The notes under the pieces: generated by a model
Databases searched by the model: none
Seen by the model: only the letters and a program-made list of their open reading frames with translations
What the model was told of the DNA's origin: nothing
Part shown: piece by piece, positions 18,619 through 27,518 of the stretch
How positions within the stretch are numbered: position 1 is the first letter of the stretch
Layout: each line of letters opens with the position of its first letter
From: Cognaticolwellia aestuarii
GTDB lineage: Bacteria; Pseudomonadota; Gammaproteobacteria; Enterobacterales; Alteromonadaceae
DNA: 64,000 bases
Direction: 5' to 3'
Assembly (NCBI RefSeq): GCF_002000025.1
Contig: NZ_MUZV01000001.1
Span: 310,001-374,000, forward strand
Translations under genes and position numbers: made by a program

Positions 18619-19619
18619 GAAATTAGGTCTCGTAAGTTAGTTTCTGCTAAAGGGGAATGTAACGCAGTACCGCTATCAGAGCGATGCCTCTGCGATACCG
18701 TATTTATCGGTTGGCTAAGCAGCCATTGTTGAATTCTTTGGTCAATAGCTTGTAAGCCATGCTCTTCTGTAAGCTCGTCTTGGCAAAGCGGCAAACGTAG
18801 CGTCGCTGAGCTAATAACGTTCAATTTAGCGAGTAACACTTTTACTGCAATTGGACTCGTCACTTGAAATAATGCCGAGATTGCTTGATGCCAGAGAGGA
18901 AAGAGACCAGCATGATTTTTAGCTAAAGCTAACTCGACATATCTACGGGTTGCTTCAGGCCAAACGTTGGCACAAACAGATACTAAGCCTTTAACATCTG
19001 CCGCCGCGAGATACGGCATCATGGCATCTTCGCCACTATATAGTTCAACATTTGGGCAATGCTCGCGATACGCTAATAGCTTATTAAGATCACCGCTAGC
19101 TTCTTTTAAGGCCCAGCAATTTTCATGATTTTGTACTTGCTGCAAAGCGCTAAGGGCAATCTCGCCGCCCGTTCTTGACGGCACGTTATACAACATACAA
19201 GGCAGTTTAGCGCTATCAAGTAACGCGTTAAACCATGCAGCTTGCCCCTTCGGACCTGGCTTGGCGTAAATAGGGCTAGTGAGTAAATAAGCACTGATCG
19301 GTAATTGGTTACATTGCTCTATCCAAGCACACTGTTCATTGAGATTATAGCCTCCTACCGCAACCATCAATGGCACGTCTAATGACATGGCGCTAACATA
19401 TTCAACAATTGTTAAACGCTCTTTAGCGGATAACGCGATACCTTCTCCCGTGCTACCCAATAACAAAATGCCATTTTTTGCCTGGTTTTGCTGTAACGCC
19501 AAGTGCTTTAAACTGGCATAATCAATTGCACCATCAGCAAATAATGGCGTGATCAAAGCAGTCCAGACCAAAGGCTGATCTGTAAGCGAATTATATTTTA
19601 TAGATTCTTTTTGATTCAT
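18615..19619 (-). CDS. dapA: DapA-like 4-hydroxy-tetrahydrodipicolinate synthase, first gene of the riboswitch operon
   Basis: The 334-residue protein is a class I aldolase of the DapA/NAL family. It has GSTGEG (55-60), catalytic Tyr144 in YNVPSRTGGE and Schiff-base Lys172 in ALKEASGD. DapA condenses pyruvate with aspartate semialdehyde. It is about 40 residues longer than the Escherichia coli enzyme, mostly in a C-terminal tail (about 300-334) rich in Ser/His/Arg. The ATG at 19619 is preceded by a GAGAG ribosome site that can be hidden in a hairpin, and the lysine riboswitch lies upstream. It leads the dapA-dapD-lysA-astE-like operon. Confidence 0.9.
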   Translation of the reverse strand: MNQKESIKYNSLTDQPLVWTALITPLFADGAIDYASLKHLALQQNQAKNGILLLGSTGEGIALSAKERLTIVEYVSAMSLDVPLMVAVGGYNLNEQCAWIEQCNQLPISAYLLTSPIYAKPGPKGQAAWFNALLDSAKLPCMLYNVPSRTGGEIALSALQQVQNHENCWALKEASGDLNKLLAYREHCPNVELYSGEDAMMPYLAAADVKGLVSVCANVWPEATRRYVELALAKNHAGLFPLWHQAISALFQVTSPIAVKVLLAKLNVISSATLRLPLCQDELTEEHGLQAIDQRIQQWLLSQPINTVSQRHRSDSGTALHSPLAETNLRDLIS

Positions 19620-19621
19620 TG

Positions 19622-19646
19622 CTCTCGAACTCTTGTGTTCGGAGAA
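19622..19646 (-). promoter_or_regulatory. Hairpin that can hide the dapA ribosome-binding site
   Basis: On the minus strand, TTCT(C)CGAAC and GTTCGAGAG pair with one bulged C around a six-base loop. The 3' arm includes the GAGAG ribosome site just before the dapA ATG. This places the riboswitch output most plausibly at translation start. A second hairpin (19669-19687, AAATTTC/GAAATTT) followed by only four T residues could be a weak terminator. Confidence 0.6.
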
Positions 19647-19699
19647 CTTTTAGGCGCTTGCACAGGCAAAATTTCAGGACGAAATTTGGCCTTTACAAA

Positions 19700-19903
19700 G
19701 GCCAGAAGCTCTCCACCTAGTAAGGTGACAGTTGCAAGGATTCAACCTAATACTCAATTGTTTCTTTATTAACAATCAAGCTTTGACAACCGATATTGGT
19801 ATCATCAAAAATACCATTACCTCGGCGCTATACCCCCTCATTATTGCTCTTTAGAGTTTGATCTCTTCACAATAACTACCTGGTTAACGCTCCTCTTCTG
19901 GCC
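19700..19903 (-). ncRNA. Lysine riboswitch (L-box) upstream of the dap operon
   Basis: Reading the minus strand, a perfect 9-bp P1 pairs GGCCAGAAG (19903-19895) with CTTCTGGCC (19708-19700). Directly after the 5' strand come AGAGGAGCG and the CCAGGTAG region; then GCGCCGAGGTAATGG; and near the end ACTGTCACC...GGTGGAGAGC. These match the order and core words of lysC-type lysine aptamers of Enterobacteria (AGAGGCGCG, GCCGAGG, TGTCACC, GGTGGAGCAC). At about 204 nt the length fits. A second hairpin, GGCCTTT/AAAGGCC (19703-19688), reuses the bottom of the P1 3' strand, so the two folds exclude each other. Confidence 0.9.
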
Positions 19904-19960
19904 CTTTCATCGTTCGATTGATGTTTTACTATCAATCTCACTGGAATAAGGGACTACAAT

Positions 19961-19990
19961 ATTAAAACATTTAAATCTAAGCACAGTCAA
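19961..19990 (-). promoter_or_regulatory. Probable sigma-70 promoter of the riboswitch operon
   Basis: On the minus strand, TTGACT (19990-19985) and TTTAAT (19966-19961) are 18 bp apart and match -35 and -10 boxes at five of six positions each. Transcription would start near 19954, about 50 nt before the aptamer. A perfect 12-bp palindrome ATAGACGTCTAT (19990-20001) abuts the -35 box and could be an operator. Confidence 0.55.
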
Positions 19991-20021
19991 TAGACGTCTA
20001 TACGTATATTGATATTTTAAT

Positions 20022-21341
20022 CTAACCATTTGACAATGTTGATTTTATTTCTTTTTCCAATAAAGGAATACGATCTTGTCCCCAATAGCTAGATTGACCA
20101 TAAGTAAAGCAAGGGACGCCCCAAAGGTTTAACTTATTCAACGCCACTTGATTAACATCAGCCCATTGCTGCCAATCATGATCTTGCTCAAAAGCACGGG
20201 CATCATCGACATTTAAAGTTAATCTTTTCATTATCTTATCAACACTTTTAGCATCGGCTAGTTCAATGCCATCCACATAAATTGCTCGAAAACATGCCAG
20301 CATATATTCCGTTCCTTTGCCCTGTAGTTCTGCCCAAGCAAAAAAGCGATAAGCATTAATAACACCATCACCTAACGGATCAACAAAACCGGTAAATTCA
20401 ATGTTTAGCTTTTTAGCTTCGCGCACTGAATCAAGATAAATATACTTTTGTTTAACCATAGGAATCGATGCACCACGCATTAATAAAGGCAATACAGGCT
20501 TAATAATAAGTTCAAGGTGATGACGTTTAGCCAAATCAATCGCTTGCACAAAGCCTAAATACGAATAGGGGCTACGTAATGATAAATACACCACTAAAGG
20601 CTCCGACTGAATACTACCCACTTGTGTGATTTTCGTCTTAATACTATTCGCTATACAATGTGCTGTATCTTCTGTATCTGCTGTATTTTCAAGTCTAACG
20701 CCCGGCAAAAGTGCAGTCGTTGCATGCTCAATTAACCCAAGCTTCAAGAGCAGGCCTTCAAAATGGTATAAACGGTCAACCCCTACAAACCAATGGCCAG
20801 CAAAAAAAATATTGGCTGGGGCATAATGCCCTTTATCTTGCAAACGTATTTGATTCTTAACTTGATGATTTATTGGCGGTGTCGAAGTTTGAAGGTGTTC
20901 GGTATAATGATCTCCCCAAGTTTTTATAAAAATTTGCTCTGCATTTTCGATGTTATTTACCACTTGTTGCCAAGTTTGTTGCCCTGTGGTTAATACAGCT
21001 AATGAAGGCTCTTGTGTAATACGTACTAATTGATACTGATCGGCCGTTAAGTTTGCATCTTTAATTGCCCATTGCCGATAAAGTTTTGGTGTAATAGTGA
21101 CACCGGGTAACGCGCCCCAAATAAAAAGCACTTTAAAATTAATATCATACTGCTTTACTAAACGCGATAGCATTTGAACCAACATAAAGCTATGCGGATC
21201 ATTGAGTGACAAATAGACTTCAGCTTGCGCTTTTTGGCCTAAAAAGCGTCCAAGTATGAAGTAACGAAAAACTAATATTTCTTGTCTAAATTGACTATGT
21301 AGCCATTTTATTTTTAATCGTAATAACGTTTTACTAAAAAT
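20022..21341 (-). CDS. Tandem DsbA/HCCA-isomerase-like thioredoxin-fold protein, apparent ATT start
   Basis: The protein has two kappa-class GST/2-hydroxychromene-2-carboxylate isomerase-like domains. The second contains VVYLSLRSPYSYLGF and ends LWGVPCFTYG; the first opens with AEVYLSLNDPHSFML and contains AGHWFVGVDRLYHFEGL. A frame limited to normal codons would begin at a TTG at 21212, inside the first beta-strand, which is not sensible. Coding character continues 43 codons upstream to an ATT at 21341, preceded by AGGAG at good spacing, giving 439 residues. There is no ATG, GTG or TTG in frame between the upstream stop and that point. Function is unknown; GSH-dependent isomerase or oxidoreductase activity is possible. 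Confidence 0.72.
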   Translation of the reverse strand: MFSKTLLRLKIKWLHSQFRQEILVFRYFILGRFLGQKAQAEVYLSLNDPHSFMLVQMLSRLVKQYDINFKVLFIWGALPGVTITPKLYRQWAIKDANLTADQYQLVRITQEPSLAVLTTGQQTWQQVVNNIENAEQIFIKTWGDHYTEHLQTSTPPINHQVKNQIRLQDKGHYAPANIFFAGHWFVGVDRLYHFEGLLLKLGLIEHATTALLPGVRLENTADTEDTAHCIANSIKTKITQVGSIQSEPLVVYLSLRSPYSYLGFVQAIDLAKRHHLELIIKPVLPLLMRGASIPMVKQKYIYLDSVREAKKLNIEFTGFVDPLGDGVINAYRFFAWAELQGKGTEYMLACFRAIYVDGIELADAKSVDKIMKRLTLNVDDARAFEQDHDWQQWADVNQVALNKLNLWGVPCFTYGQSSYWGQDRIPLLEKEIKSTLSNG

Positions 21342-21500
21342 AGCTATCTCCTGATGGACTAATGATGGCGAGATAATTAAATTCGCGTAGAATACGCAAC
21401 ATTATGACATATTAATTTCAACGACGATGCTTATTTGTATAGAACTTGTACAAACAAGTAACTGTAAATTAGTAACATTTAGCATCCAACAGGTACCTTC

Positions 21501-22562
21501 ATGGCAATAAGCAATATAAACCAATTATTAATCCGTAATCTTGAGGCTTTAGTAGCAACACGACCTCTGTTGGTTAATATTGCCGACGACGGTTTTATTG
21601 CACAATATTTAGCCCAACATAGTGTAATTCAACTCGATAGCTACCATAGTAATTACGCAGAATACCAAGCAACAAAGCGCATAGCTAATCCCCGCGTACA
21701 AAGTCACTTTGCAGTTCAATACCAGGCAAAAAGTCGACACGACTTAGCAATTATTCATTTCCCCAAAAGCAAAGCCGAGTTTGGCTTCACTTTAGCTATG
21801 CTGGCCGAGTCAATGTTGGAAGATGCTACCATTATCATCGTTGGAGAAAATAAAGGTGGTATAAAATCAGCAGCCAAGTTAAGCCATGACTACTTAACAT
21901 TTTGCAATAAAGTCGACAACGCACGGCATTGTTTAATGTATATAGGTAGATTTAAAGCATCGCTTGCTCACTTTGATCTAGAAAAATTCTATAAATATTA
22001 TTCAATACAAATACAAGAAAAACAGCTACAAGTAGCCGCACTACCTGGCGTTTTTAGCCAAAACGCTTTAGATATAGGTACCGAAGTCTTGTTAGCTCAC
22101 CTGCCTGAAAAAATGAGCGGAAAAGTGTTAGATTTTGGCTGCGGCGCTGGTGTTATTGCAGCCTACATAGCGACTATGTACCCAGAAACAAAACTATCTT
22201 TAGTTGATGTCAGCGCTTTAGCCTTGCACTCAGCACAGAAAACATTAACTTTAAATCAATTAACGGGTGAATACATTGCTTCAGACAGTTTATCAAATGT
22301 GCAAGAGCGCTATGACTTTGTTATCTCTAATCCGCCTTTCCACCAAGGGGTAAAAACACATTATGCTGCTACCGAACTTTTTTTAGCGCAAATTAAGCAA
22401 AACTTGCATAAAAATGCCTGTATTACTATTGTTGCTAACAGCTTTTTAAAATATGCGCCAATCATGGAAAAGGCGATAGGTAAAACAAAAACTTTAGCTG
22501 TCGAAAAAGGCTTTGCCATTTATCAATGCGACCTAAATAACAACAGCTTAAAAAATAACTAA
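21501..22562 (+). CDS. rsmC: 16S rRNA (guanine1207-N2)-methyltransferase RsmC
   Basis: This 353-residue protein has the RsmC layout: a degenerate N-terminal methyltransferase-like domain (about 1-180) and a catalytic C-terminal domain with the SAM loop LDFGCGAGVIAAY (about 212-224) and the active NPPFHQG motif (about 274-280). RsmC methylates G1207 of helix 34 in the 30S subunit. It is a single gene with its own start after a 288-bp divergent spacer from the DsbA-like gene. Confidence 0.92.
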   Translation: MAISNINQLLIRNLEALVATRPLLVNIADDGFIAQYLAQHSVIQLDSYHSNYAEYQATKRIANPRVQSHFAVQYQAKSRHDLAIIHFPKSKAEFGFTLAMLAESMLEDATIIIVGENKGGIKSAAKLSHDYLTFCNKVDNARHCLMYIGRFKASLAHFDLEKFYKYYSIQIQEKQLQVAALPGVFSQNALDIGTEVLLAHLPEKMSGKVLDFGCGAGVIAAYIATMYPETKLSLVDVSALALHSAQKTLTLNQLTGEYIASDSLSNVQERYDFVISNPPFHQGVKTHYAATELFLAQIKQNLHKNACITIVANSFLKYAPIMEKAIGKTKTLAVEKGFAIYQCDLNNNSLKNN

Positions 22563-22638
22563 AACAAAATCATTGTTGAAAGCAATAAGGTTTTCTACAA
22601 TCAATTTAATACCAACAATTAATTGAGTTTAGGATTGT

Positions 22639-24252
22639 ATGCCACCAACCAAACCTATTTGGTCTATTCGCCGGATTTGCCTGATCTCAATCATCGGCTT
22701 TGTTTCTCTATTATCTATAATTAGCATTTCAATATTATCTCAGCAATATATCAATAGTTACAATACATTAGCGGCAAGTCACATCCAATACTGGGCAAAT
22801 ACTCTAGCCGATGAAAGCCAAGACTATTTAATTAATTCAGAACGACAAGCGCTAAATGATAATTTATCTGTTGCTGAGAAAATTCCTAATTTGAATTACC
22901 TGCATATTTATCAACGCAACAAGCAAACAGAAAATGTTGAGCTTTTCTACAGTTATAAACGCAACGAACGTCGCTCAGCTATTGCCGAAAAATCAAATAA
23001 CTACGCACACTTATCGGTGCCAAGGTTTAAAGAAAAATACGTCGAGTATATGCAAGCAATTAAAGTAGGTGAACAAGTCATTGGCTACGTTTACCTTCAA
23101 AGTAATACCGAACATATCGCATTGCTCAGTGACAAGTTACTTATTACCAGTACTGTGCTCATTGTTATCATCATTATTATTGCTATCTTCATTGCATTGC
23201 AGCTTGAACGTTATATTAGTGCGCCATTTTTGACCTTAATTAACACCATACAAATTGCTTCTCGACAAAAGAATTTTAAGCAGCAATGCCAAACTATGCC
23301 GTATCGTGAGGCCGATATGTTAGGCCGAAACATTAATATCCTATTTACACGTATGGAAAAACACATTGCACAATTAGACGCAGCAGAACAGCAAAGTATT
23401 GAGCACTCGCATGAATTAGAAGACAAAATCAACAAACGTACAGCAGCACTGAAAGAGTCAAATCAAGATTTACTTTCAACCTTAGAGAAGCTCCACCAAT
23501 TTCAGGGGCAGTTAGTAGAAAGTGAAAAAATGGCTTCTTTAGGCGACATGGTTGCAGGCGTTGCCCATGAAGTAAACACACCGATAGGCCTTGGAGTAAC
23601 AGCCTCAACGTTATTAGCTGATAGGCTCGAAGATATTAAAACCGATTTTGAAAATAAAACCTTAAAATCGAGCCAATTAAAGAAATTTCTTAATGAAGGT
23701 AGTGAAAATGTCGCCATTATCTATCGCAACTTAAACCGAGCAGCCGATCTTATTTCGAGTTTTAAAAAAGTTGCTGTAGACCAATCAAGCGAAGAAGTAC
23801 GTACTTTCAAAGTCAAAGAACTGCTCAGTGAAGTGTTACTCACCCTCAGACCACAACTACACTGTTTACCTTATGCTATTGCCATTGACTGCCCTGATAA
23901 CTTAACAATTGCCAGCAAACCAGGACCTATCAATCAAATTTTAATTAATTTAATCATGAATTCCGTCATTCATGGTTTTGAAAACAGAGAAAGCGGTCAA
24001 ATATCAATAACGGTAATGCCACTTAGTAACCAACTTAACATTCTTTTTAAAGATGATGGCCATGGCGTTGATGAGTCAATAAAGAATAAAGTTTTTGAAC
24101 CTTTTACTACCACAAAACGCGGTGAAGGCGGCAGTGGCTTAGGCTTACATTTAGTCTATAATTTAGTAACCCAAGCGCTCGGCGGTACTATAGTTTTAAA
24201 CAGTGAGTTAGGTAAAGGCGTTAGTGTTGAAATTAACTTTCCGATTAACTAG
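22639..24252 (+). CDS. Membrane sensor histidine kinase without receiver domain
   Basis: The 537-residue protein has two membrane helices (about 11-30 and 170-190) flanking a periplasmic sensor of about 140 residues, then a HAMP-like linker, a coiled coil (about 245-300) and a kinase core. The phosphorylated residue is His310 in the H-box VAGVAHEVNTPIG. The ATP domain has the N-box LIMNSVIHGF, DDGHGVDES and GSGLGLHLV. The ligand is unknown. It lies 211 bp upstream of arcA on the same strand, with the hptA phosphotransfer gene just beyond, so it may feed ArcA; that is inference. A downstream GGDEF or HTH domain is absent. Confidence 0.88.
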   Translation: MPPTKPIWSIRRICLISIIGFVSLLSIISISILSQQYINSYNTLAASHIQYWANTLADESQDYLINSERQALNDNLSVAEKIPNLNYLHIYQRNKQTENVELFYSYKRNERRSAIAEKSNNYAHLSVPRFKEKYVEYMQAIKVGEQVIGYVYLQSNTEHIALLSDKLLITSTVLIVIIIIIAIFIALQLERYISAPFLTLINTIQIASRQKNFKQQCQTMPYREADMLGRNINILFTRMEKHIAQLDAAEQQSIEHSHELEDKINKRTAALKESNQDLLSTLEKLHQFQGQLVESEKMASLGDMVAGVAHEVNTPIGLGVTASTLLADRLEDIKTDFENKTLKSSQLKKFLNEGSENVAIIYRNLNRAADLISSFKKVAVDQSSEEVRTFKVKELLSEVLLTLRPQLHCLPYAIAIDCPDNLTIASKPGPINQILINLIMNSVIHGFENRESGQISITVMPLSNQLNILFKDDGHGVDESIKNKVFEPFTTTKRGEGGSGLGLHLVYNLVTQALGGTIVLNSELGKGVSVEINFPIN

Positions 24253-24463
24253 AACTTTGATCTGAGTTGAATCACAGCAACTAGAATAGCGATAAAATTG
24301 CCTTTTTAGTCACCTTGCTAGTGATTGTTTTTTAACTACCGCTTTTATATTATTAGCCGATATTTAAAGCCAATGAAATAGTCTATAATAACCAAGGTCA
24401 GCACATTAGCACTTAACTTATTCATTTTAAAAATATTAAATTTGACAGAACTGGACAATTAAC

Positions 24464-25186
24464 ATGCAAAAACCGCATATACTCATCGTAGAAGACGAAG
24501 ACGTAACACGCTTTAATCTGCGAAATCTATTTGAAGCTGAAGGCTATCAAGTATCAGAAGCAATAGATGGTGACAGCATGGAGAAGCAGCTACAAAGTAA
24601 TAACGTTAATTTAGTTATTATGGATATCAATTTACCTGGAAAAAACGGTTTATTACTAGCTCGTGAATTAACCAAAAACAATAACTTGGCATTAATTTTC
24701 CTCACAGGCCGTGATAGCGACATTGACAAAATTCTTGGCTTAGAAATTGGTGCCGATGACTACCTTACTAAACCATTTAATCCTCGTGAATTAACCATCC
24801 GCGCACGCAATATTTTAAACCGTATATTGCCAAGCAATGTGGAAAAAGATGATGCCATTATTTATTTTAATCAGTGGTCACTTAATGGCAATTCACGAAA
24901 AATGATCACTCCAGATAATAGAGAAATATCAATTCCTCGTGGCGAATACCGAGCATTACGCTTGCTCATTGCTAATGCGGGACAGATTGTTACTCGCCAG
25001 CAGTTGATCAAAGAAATGACCGGGCGAGATTTACGCTCAAACGATCGGACAGTCGATGTAACGATTCGACGTTTACGTAAACACTTTGAATCAGTGTCAG
25101 ACGCTCCTGAATTAATCAACACTATTCACGGTGAAGGCTATCGATTTATTGGTCAGGTAGATAAAGTCGCAAGCACTAACAACTAG
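24464..25186 (+). CDS. arcA: Response regulator ArcA (aerobic/anaerobic control)
   Basis: The 240-residue OmpR/PhoB-type regulator is nearly identical in motif to Escherichia coli Arc[10 protein letters not shown] at the start, Asp54 in [18 protein letters not shown], and [20 protein letters not shown] winged-helix DNA-binding domain occupies about 135-235. ArcA represses or activates respiratory and central metabolic genes by oxygen state. A perfect TATAAT lies at 24384-24389, about 75 bp before the ATG, though its -35 partner is poor. Confidence 0.95.
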   Translation: MQKPHILIVEDEDVTRFNLRNLFEAEGYQVSEAIDGDSMEKQLQSNNVNLVIMDINLPGKNGLLLARELTKNNNLALIFLTGRDSDIDKILGLEIGADDYLTKPFNPRELTIRARNILNRILPSNVEKDDAIIYFNQWSLNGNSRKMITPDNREISIPRGEYRALRLLIANAGQIVTRQQLIKEMTGRDLRSNDRTVDVTIRRLRKHFESVSDAPELINTIHGEGYRFIGQVDKVASTNN

Positions 25187-25200
25187 CTTGCGAATACAGC

Positions 25201-25548
25201 TTATTGATCGCTAAGCCATTGCTGAAATACATCAATGGCTTGTTGGTTGAGCTCGGTTAATACACGTAAATGAGCCGCTTTTACTGGCCAATCTTCAGTA
25301 GACTTTTCAATAACAACAAGCTTTTGATGCACTTGCGATAAACCAGCACTTGCCGCCGATCCCTTGATTTTATGACAATGCTCTTGCCAAGCTTTTTGAT
25401 CCTCAGCAACGATAGCAGTATCTATAGCAGCTAAATACAGCGAAGACTGTTGAATATACAGATCTAACATTTGCTGAATAACCGCTATATCTAATGCTTC
25501 TAAATAACCATTGATTAAGCTTAAATCTAATTGTTCCGTTGCTATCAT
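25201..25548 (-). CDS. hptA: HptA-like histidine phosphotransfer protein
   Basis: The frame is open further upstream, but the ATG at 25548 is preceded by a strong TTAGGAGAC ribosome site and gives a 115-residue single-domain protein. It has the Hpt motif HCHKIKGSAASAGL, with His59 as the phosphorylated residue. Stand-alone HptA proteins pass phosphate from a split ArcB-like kinase (ArcS in Shewanella) to ArcA. It converges on arcA with 14 bp between stops, which supports that partnership. Confidence 0.85.
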   Translation of the reverse strand: MIATEQLDLSLINGYLEALDIAVIQQMLDLYIQQSSLYLAAIDTAIVAEDQKAWQEHCHKIKGSAASAGLSQVHQKLVVIEKSTEDWPVKAAHLRVLTELNQQAIDVFQQWLSDQ

Positions 25549-26022
25549 GAAGTCTCCTAAGTGACTGCTGAGTTCATCGTTAAGTCGCTCTAATCTTACG
25601 ACAAGCAAAACTAAACCTCAATGTAACTGATCTCGCTATCTTGGCTATTTCATTGCGCAAAAACAAAATAAAGGCAATTATTTATAGCTTTCTCTAGCGT
25701 AAATAAAGTAATGACAGGTTTGCATAATCGCCTAACTTTGCAATAAAAATTGCTGGCGAGTTATCAGCTGCTTTATTACATCAATTAAATACAACTATCA
25801 TATTCTTCAACAATATCATCAGCGCTATTACAAACATTGCTTTTGACTGGTATTTCGTTCAAAATGGCGCCCTTTTTAAGGTCATTGCATTATATTCCAT
25901 ATTTAATAATATTTGTGGAAACTATCGCGCTTTAAGATAGCAATGCCAATTATAATTCTACTATGTACTGAAGTTACCATGATAGCCCTTTACTTAGTGC
26001 ACAAGCGAACAGCGGAGTCAAA
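25549..26022. other. Divergent spacer between hptA and folE2
   Basis: About 470 bp of AT-rich DNA holds the promoters of hptA and folE2. I looked for a Zur operator before folE2, because that gene is often zinc-regulated, but saw no convincing palindrome. No small gene or hairpin of note was found. Confidence 0.4.
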
Positions 26023-26949
26023 ATGCCAACATTAATGCCTGATATAGCAAATCACACCACAGCTCAAACTGAGGGGACTTTGGATTGGGTCGGCATGAGC
26101 AACATAGAAATGCCCATCATGGTTGCCTCACAAGGGCAATCAGAACGTATGGTTTCAGCCTACGTAGACGCGTTTGTAAACCTTAAAGAGCCAAAAGCTA
26201 AAGGCATTCATATGTCACGCTTATACCTACTCCTTGACGAATTATCAAACTCAGATGTATTAACACATCAAAGCTTAGTAACACTATTAGATGGTTTCAT
26301 TAGCAGCCATGAAGAATTAAGTGATAACGCTAAAGTTAAATTTAGCTTTGATTACCACCTGCGTCGTAAGTCACTTATTAGTGGTAAACAAGGTTGGAAA
26401 GCTTACCCAGTTACCATCACCGGACGCTTAAATAAAGGCAAGCTTGATATCGAGCTTTCACTTGACGTGCGTTATTCTTCTACATGCCCATGCTCAGCAG
26501 CATTGGCTCGTCAGTTAATACAAAAAGCTTTTAAAGATAAATTTTCCAATGAAGCTAGTGTTGACTTAGAAACAGTACACGAATGGCTAGGTACTACCGA
26601 AGGGGTAGTTGCAACACCTCATAGCCAACGCTCTGTTGCTGAAATTAAAGTGAAGCTTAATAGTTCAACTACTGAGTTTCCAATTACTGAGCTTGTTGAC
26701 TTAATTGAAAACTCATTAAAAACACCAGTACAAGCCGCAGTAAAACGTGAAGACGAACAAGAATTCGCCCGTTTAAATGGTCAAAACCTTATGTTTTGTG
26801 AAGATGCAGCTCGTCGTTTACAACACACGATGAACGCATCAACACAATTTGATGACTTCTGGTTACGCATTAACCATTTAGAGTCGTTACATGCTCATGA
26901 TGCCGTGAGTGTTACCACTAAAGGTCTAGTTGATGGCTACCAAGCCTAA
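26023..26949 (+). CDS. folE2: GTP cyclohydrolase IB (FolE2)
   Basis: This 308-residue protein is of the FolE2/MptA T-fold family. Diagnostic features are [11 protein letters not shown], the [16 protein letters not shown] segment with the metal-binding cysteine region, and [11 protein letters not shown]. It converts GTP to dihydroneopterin triphosphate for folate (and queuosine) synthesis and uses metals other than zinc, so it often backs up FolE when zinc is low. The ATG at 26023 has a GGAG site five bases upstream. It is monocistronic, with a terminator at 27027. Confidence 0.95.
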   Translation: MPTLMPDIANHTTAQTEGTLDWVGMSNIEMPIMVASQGQSERMVSAYVDAFVNLKEPKAKGIHMSRLYLLLDELSNSDVLTHQSLVTLLDGFISSHEELSDNAKVKFSFDYHLRRKSLISGKQGWKAYPVTITGRLNKGKLDIELSLDVRYSSTCPCSAALARQLIQKAFKDKFSNEASVDLETVHEWLGTTEGVVATPHSQRSVAEIKVKLNSSTTEFPITELVDLIENSLKTPVQAAVKREDEQEFARLNGQNLMFCEDAARRLQHTMNASTQFDDFWLRINHLESLHAHDAVSVTTKGLVDGYQA

Positions 26950-27026
26950 TAATGTTGTTTTAGTTACTATTGAATCAGCTTAATCACTTCACTAGCTTAA
27001 TTACACACTAACCAACAACACAATAG

Positions 27027-27065
27027 AGCCTCTTAATCATCAGAAAATGATCAAGAGGCTTTTTT
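27027..27065 (+). terminator. Rho-independent terminator of folE2
   Basis: The stem AGCCTCTT...AAGAGGCT with an inner ATCAT/ATGAT pairing is followed directly by five T residues. It lies 77 bp after the folE2 stop. Confidence 0.93.
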
Positions 27066-27518
27066 ATACCCACTTGCTAATGCCAGCAGTCACCCCATCT
27101 TGACATCGTACCATCATAGCCATTTTAACCATTAATCTCCCTATTACTGAAAAAACCATGCAGCAGCAACATGAATAAACAGTGAATAAAAAATTATTAA
27201 AATTTGTTTTTTATAAAACTTTTAAAATGTAATAAAATTACAACATATGCGATAGGTGATGGTGGGCTGTATATTTTTTCTTATAAAGTAAACAATTACG
27301 ACAGTAATAAGTATAAAAAGTGTTTTATCCGCGATTTCTATGTTTGTAATGACGTAAAAAAGCTACGAGTATTTACTCTATTTGCATTGACCTTTCAATT
27401 TTAAATGTTTAATGTAAGGAGTTCTTCGGTATGAACTTCGGATTATTTATGCACTTTAAGTATAATTTTATTCCATTCTAACAAAAAAATTACCGAAGCT
27501 TTTATTGAGGGGAATAAA
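27066..27518 (+). other. Leader region of gltBD
   Basis: About 450 bp of AT-rich DNA precedes gltB. Two related words, GTTCTTCGG and GAACTTCGG, lie close together near 27422-27445. A 66-codon frame (27204-27404) starts with TTG, has no ribosome site and a low-complexity product, so I do not call it. I could not identify a regulator site with confidence. Confidence 0.4.

Noticed and set aside
25900-26022. Zur operator before folE2
   Set aside because: No palindrome resembling the gammaproteobacterial Zur box; only loose AT-rich similarity.
27204-27404. A 66-codon frame before gltB, considered as a leader gene
   Set aside because: TTG start without ribosome site and no recognisable protein features; likely chance in AT-rich DNA.
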